This document shows positions 60,865-64,000 of a stretch of DNA of 64,000 bases, one piece after another (the first letter of the stretch is position 1; each line of letters starts with the position of its first letter). The stretch is from contig NZ_PGGV01000004.1 in assembly GCF_002798405.1 (NCBI RefSeq), forward strand, positions 1 through 64,000, read 5' to 3'. The DNA comes from Glycomyces xiaoerkulensis. Its GTDB lineage: Bacteria; Actinomycetota; Actinomycetes; Mycobacteriales; Micromonosporaceae. A program made the translations under genes and the position numbers. The notes under the pieces were generated by a model. That model ran no database searches and was not told where the DNA came from. It saw only the letters and a program-made list of their open reading frames with translations.

Positions 60865-61931
60865 TCGGTGCGCTGCGGTCCCTGCGGGCCCGGCTGGCGC
60901 TCGCCGGCGCCCTCGCCATCTACCTGCCGGTGCTGCTGGTCTTCGCGGTCACCACCGTCACCGAGCGGGAGTTCACCGAGATCGGCCCGGACGGCGCGGG
61001 CTGGGCCGCCTCGGAGACGACCGTGGCCCCGTCGGCGTGGGCGGTCGCCACCGTGGTGGCGCTCGCGCCGGTCGCGGTGGGGCTGGCCTGGTGGTGGTCG
61101 GGCCGGGCGGTGCGGCCGTTCATGCGGGTCCGCGCGGCCGCCGAGCGGATCGAGGCCTCCGACCTGAGTCTGCGGATCGGGATGCGTCGCGGCACGACCG
61201 AGGCGGTGGCGCTGGCCGCGGCGTTCGACGCCATGCTCGACCGACTGGAGCGGTCGGCCCGGGTGCAGCGGCGGCTCATCGAGGAGGCCAGCCACGAGCT
61301 GCGCACGCCGCTGTCGGTCATGATCACCGGCGCCGAGGTGCTGCTCGACCATCCCGAGCCGGATCCGGCGCTGTACCGCGAAGGGCTGGAGCGGACGAGG
61401 ACCGCCGCCGAGCGGATGCGGGCGACGATCGGGGATCTGCTGGTCGACGCGCGCGGCAGGGCCCGCACCATCGAGCGGCGGCCGGTGGACCTGGTGGCGC
61501 TGGTGCGCACGGTCTTCGAGGAGTTCGCCGGGGCGGCGGCCTCCGGCCCGGTCGAGCTGGTGCTGCGCGAGTCGGGGCCGGTCGAGGCCGGTGTGGACGG
61601 CCCGACCGTGGCCAGAGCGGTCGCGAACCTGGTCGAGAACGCGGTCAAGCACTCCCCGGGCGGCTCGGCGGTCGAGGTCGAGGTGGCCCGGAACGGAACC
61701 GACGCCGTGGTCGCGGTGACCGACCACGGTCCGGGGATCCCCGAGCCCGAACGGGAATCGGTCTTCGAGCGGTTCTGGCGCGGCGACCGGGCGCCGGGGA
61801 CCGGGCTCGGGCTGCCGATAGCCCGCCAGATCGCGCAGGCGCACGGCGGCGAGGTCGAGGTGGCCTCGCCGGGTCCGGCCGGGGACGGTTGCCGGTTCGA
61901 GCTGCGCCTCCCGGTCGGCCCGGATCAGTGA
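60861..61931 (+). CDS. Sensor histidine kinase
   Basis: A 356-aa membrane kinase. Two transmembrane segments (LAGALAIYLPVLLVFAV and AVATVVALAPVAVGLAWWW) enclose a very short extracellular loop of about 30 residues, so sensing may be within the membrane or through a partner. A HAMP linker, phospho-acceptor His145 in EEASHELRTPLSV, N box NLVENAVKHS, G1 DHGPGIPEPE and G2 GTGLGLPIA follow. Start GTG 60861 overlaps the regulator stop. The lipoprotein hydrolase upstream is a possible signal source. Confidence 0.92.
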   Translation: MIGALRSLRARLALAGALAIYLPVLLVFAVTTVTEREFTEIGPDGAGWAASETTVAPSAWAVATVVALAPVAVGLAWWWSGRAVRPFMRVRAAAERIEASDLSLRIGMRRGTTEAVALAAAFDAMLDRLERSARVQRRLIEEASHELRTPLSVMITGAEVLLDHPEPDPALYREGLERTRTAAERMRATIGDLLVDARGRARTIERRPVDLVALVRTVFEEFAGAAASGPVELVLRESGPVEAGVDGPTVARAVANLVENAVKHSPGGSAVEVEVARNGTDAVVAVTDHGPGIPEPERESVFERFWRGDRAPGTGLGLPIARQIAQAHGGEVEVASPGPAGDGCRFELRLPVGPDQ

Positions 61932-61987
61932 CCGGCCGGCGAGGTCGGGATCTCACCCGGGTGCGCGAGCAATGGCTGGATTCCGTC

Positions 61988-62023
61988 GATAACACTAGTA
62001 TATTTCCAACGATAACATTATCG
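61988..62023. promoter_or_regulatory. TetR operator candidate, AT-rich
   Basis: CGATAACATTATCG at 62010-62023 is a perfect palindrome (CGATAA-CA-TTATCG); a second CGATAAC half-site starts at 61988. The stretch 61985-62050 is strongly AT-rich for this genome and lies directly before the TetR gene, so autoregulation is likely. Confidence 0.6.
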
Positions 62024-62050
62024 CTAGCAAAATGATGTTACCGTTGTTAC

Positions 62051-62818
62051 ATGGGAGAACGAGGTGAAGTGCGCAGGCGGATCGTCGAGGCGGCGGCGAA
62101 ACTGCTGGAGGAGCAGGGCCGCGAGGCGGTGACCACCAGGGCCGTCAGCGCCGCCGCCGGTGTGCAGCCACCGACCCTCTACCGGCTGTTCACCGACATG
62201 CGGGGCCTACTGGACGCGGTCGCGGCCGCCGGATTCGACGACTACCTGGCTCGCAAACACGGTCAGACCCTGACCGACGACCCGGTCGAGGACCTGCGCG
62301 AGGGCTGGAACCTCCACATCGAGTTCGGGCTCCAGCACCCGGCGCACTACCTGCTCATGTACGGGCGGCCCGACCCCGACCACCCCAACCCGGCCTCAGA
62401 GGCGGCTATGGACCGCCTGCGGATGCTCGTGGAGCGCGTCGCGGCGGCCGGGAAACTCGCGGTCGGAGTCGAGACCGCCGTGAGCATGATCAGCGCCGGC
62501 GGTCGCGGCCTGGCCCTGCACCTGATCGGGACGCCGCCCGAACATCGCGATCTCGACCTGTCGCGGCGGATGCGGGAGTCGACGATCGGTGCGATCACCG
62601 GCCAAGCCCGCCGGGCCGAGCCCCCCGATTTCGCCAGGCGGGCGACCGCCCTGAAGGCGGTGCTGGGCGAGACCGGAGCCCTGTTCACCGACGGGGAGCG
62701 TGCGCTCCTCGAGGAACTGCTCGACCGCCTGGCCGACGCCCCGCCACCGGACGGGGAGCAGACCGCCTCGACCCCGACCGGTCGGCGCGCGGAGTCCGAG
62801 CTCCAGCCCTGGCGGTGA
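62051..62818 (+). CDS. TetR family regulator
   Basis: A 255-aa TetR protein. The HTH is GREAVTTRAVSAAAGVQPPT with LYRLFTDMRGLLDAVAAAGF. The ligand domain begins DYLARKHGQTLTDDPVEDLR and matches TetR_C_33-like proteins in general layout; the C-terminal 50 residues are a Pro-rich extension. ATG 62051 follows the AT-rich operator stretch with little Shine-Dalgarno. It is followed by a convergent methyltransferase gene, so its regulatory targets are not obvious beyond itself. Confidence 0.9.
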   Translation: MGERGEVRRRIVEAAAKLLEEQGREAVTTRAVSAAAGVQPPTLYRLFTDMRGLLDAVAAAGFDDYLARKHGQTLTDDPVEDLREGWNLHIEFGLQHPAHYLLMYGRPDPDHPNPASEAAMDRLRMLVERVAAAGKLAVGVETAVSMISAGGRGLALHLIGTPPEHRDLDLSRRMRESTIGAITGQARRAEPPDFARRATALKAVLGETGALFTDGERALLEELLDRLADAPPPDGEQTASTPTGRRAESELQPWR

Positions 62819-62949
62819 AGCCGTTCGAAACCGTCCAGCAGCACGTCGAGAGCGAACTCGAACGGCCGCCGCCCACGACCGCGTCGGCGCTGGGGCCGGT
62901 CTGCAAGGGGTTCGGGGCCGAGACCCTGGACCTTCCGGCGCCGTGGCCA

Positions 62950-63576
62950 TCAGGTGGTCTTGCGGGCGACCAGGCGCTCGATCAGGCCCTTTTTGAAGCG
63001 GTCCCGCTCCTCGATGACGAGCCCGGCGGCCTCGACGTGCCGGAGCGGGCGCCGGCGGAAGTGCTCGCCGCCGAGCGGGACCGAGCCGAACTCCACCGTG
63101 CGCTGGATCGCGCGGATCCACCAGGCGCCGCCGACGACGTGGTCGGCCAGCAGCAGGCGGCCGCCCGGGCGCAGCACCCGCACCATCTCGGACACACTCT
63201 TCGCGTCGTCGGGCACGGCGCACAGGGAGAAGGTGCACACCGCCGAGTCGAAGGAGCCGTCGGGGAAGCCGAGCCGCTGGGCGTCGCCCTGGCGCAGGTC
63301 GGCGTCGATGCCGAGCTCCCGGGCCCGCCGCCTGGCGCCGTCGAGCATCCGCGGGCTCAGATCCACGCCGGTCAGCTCCACATCCCGGCGGTAGTGCTCG
63401 AGGTTCAGGCCGGTGCCGATGGCGACCTCCAGGGTCCGGCCGCGGGCCCGGCCCCCGATCCAGGCCCGGGTGTCCTCGAAGAACCGGCGCTCGGCCCACT
63501 CCATGTTCCGGTCGTAGGAGGGCGCGTGCTTGTCCCAGCGGCGACGCAGGTCGTCGAGGGTCTTGATGCGTGCCAT
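62950..63576 (-). CDS. Class I SAM-dependent methyltransferase
   Basis: A 208-aa methyltransferase of the UbiE/Methyltransf_11 group. SAM motif I is TLEVAIGTGLNLEHYR, the acidic residue after strand 2 is in TGVDLSPRML, and GDAQRLGFPDGSFDSAVC plus RVLRPGGRLLLADHV complete the cofactor site. The family includes phosphatidylethanolamine and quinone methyltransferases; a C-terminal helix pair (AIQRTVEFGSVPLGGEH) hints at a lipid-like substrate. Divergent from the GH51 gene. Confidence 0.88.
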   Translation of the reverse strand: MARIKTLDDLRRRWDKHAPSYDRNMEWAERRFFEDTRAWIGGRARGRTLEVAIGTGLNLEHYRRDVELTGVDLSPRMLDGARRRARELGIDADLRQGDAQRLGFPDGSFDSAVCTFSLCAVPDDAKSVSEMVRVLRPGGRLLLADHVVGGAWWIRAIQRTVEFGSVPLGGEHFRRRPLRHVEAAGLVIEERDRFKKGLIERLVARKTT

Positions 63577-63652
63577 GACGGGTCCTCGTCCCTGAACGGT
63601 TTCGCGCTGCCGAACCCAGCCTACGGCGGCGGGCCGCGGCGGGAGAGCGCGC

Positions 63653-63684
63653 TTGACAAGCGCCGCTGTATCGGTACAGTACCG
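63653..63684 (+). promoter_or_regulatory. Promoter with overlapping operator before GH51 gene
   Basis: TTGACA at 63653-63658 and TACAGT at 63675-63680 form a housekeeping-type promoter with a 16-base spacer. The -10 element lies inside the perfect 13-bp palindrome CGGTACAGTACCG (63672-63684), so a sugar-responsive repressor bound there would block transcription of the arabinofuranosidase gene. Confidence 0.65.
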
Positions 63685-63716
63685 TTTGCCGCATCACCGA
63701 ACCGAAGGATGGAACC

Positions 63717-64000
63717 ATGGCCGGCGACGTCGTGCCCGCAGTAGTCAACCTGGACCTCGAGGGTCCCCGGATCAACCGGCACGTGTACGGCCACTTCGCC
63801 GAGCACCTGGGCCGGTGCATCTACGGCGGGTTCTACGTCGGCGAGGACTCCGGCATCCCCAACGAGGGCGGGATCCGCCTGGACGCGGTCGAGGCACTGC
63901 GCGCGCTCGACATCCCCAACCTGCGCTGGCCCGGCGGCTGCTTCGCCGACGAGTACCACTGGAAGGACGGCATCGGCCCCAAGGCCGACCGCCCGGCCAT
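63717..64000 (+). CDS. Alpha-L-arabinofuranosidase GH51 (partial, N-terminus)
   Basis: Only the first 94 residues are in the window. [20 protein letters not shown] and [20 protein letters not shown], then KDGIGP, are the diagnostic N-terminal blocks of GH51 arabinofuranosidases, which release arabinose from arabinoxylan and arabinan oligosaccharides. No signal peptide, so it acts inside the cell on imported oligosaccharides. GAAGGA precedes ATG 63717. The catalytic acids lie beyond the window edge. Confidence 0.92.
   Translation, partial: MAGDVVPAVVNLDLEGPRINRHVYGHFAEHLGRCIYGGFYVGEDSGIPNEGGIRLDAVEALRALDIPNLRWPGGCFADEYHWKDGIGPKADRPA

Overview
The window is very GC-rich (GCC/GTC-biased codons, frequent GTG and TTG starts, SD-led operons with 4-bp ATGA/GTGA overlaps). 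It reads as the chromosome of a high-GC actinomycete: DnaE2 with a GAAC-N4-GTTC SOS box, a DUF4360 remnant, a Thermobifida-type polyester hydrolase, SHOCT and SARP-free LuxR/TPR regulators. A Glycomyces/Stackebrandtia-like host is possible, but the sequence alone does not fix the genus. No rRNA, tRNA or CRISPR array was seen.

Layout. 1-1.4 kb is an IS701-like insertion sequence that has cut into the 3' end of a lipoprotein gene. 2-10.7 kb is housekeeping and accessory material: two GNAT acetyltransferases, a SHOCT membrane protein, an alpha/beta hydrolase, a two-gene small membrane protein operon, an Old Yellow Enzyme divergent from its MarR regulator, a frameshifted DUF4360 pseudogene, a BNR_4 carbohydrate-active protein and an aldo/keto reductase.

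10.8-24.6 kb is the most interesting block, a natural-product cluster. The left, minus-strand arm encodes an L-lysine N6-hydroxylase, a cupin/methionyl-tRNA-synthetase-like fusion and a DAO-type flavoenzyme, the three-enzyme set known to make hydrazinoacetic acid from lysine and glycine. It is followed by two saccharopine dehydrogenase-type enzymes that could return the spent 2-aminoadipate semialdehyde to lysine. The right, plus-strand arm has an MFS exporter, three consecutive ATP-grasp ligases, a 2[4Fe-4S] ferredoxin and a 559-residue protein I cannot assign. An AT-rich bidirectional promoter region separates the arms. I infer a ligase-built small peptide containing a hydrazine-derived unit.

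24.7-33.2 kb holds two LuxR/TPR regulators, a secreted polyester (cutinase/PET) hydrolase, a SAM methyltransferase coupled to an apparently catalytically dead alpha/beta hydrolase, and an MFS drug-efflux pump with a divergent TetR repressor.

33.3-51.3 kb is a CoA-dependent catabolic region: alcohol dehydrogenase, SDRs, MaoC hydratase, thiolase, two acyl-CoA dehydrogenases, thioesterase, acyl-CoA synthetase, an ACAD11-like kinase-fold protein and a complete Liv-type ABC importer. A palindrome close to TACCGACYRGWCGGTA precedes most of its transcription units and also the polyester hydrolase, suggesting one TetR regulon; a TetR gene lies inside it. A VapBC-type toxin-antitoxin pair interrupts this region.

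51.4-64 kb carries an alcohol dehydrogenase, ornithine aminotransferase, SOS-controlled DnaE2, a TlpA-like thioredoxin lipoprotein, a small secreted protein, a beta-lactamase-fold lipoprotein, an OmpR/histidine-kinase pair, a TetR regulator, a methyltransferase, and the start of a GH51 arabinofuranosidase cut by the window end.
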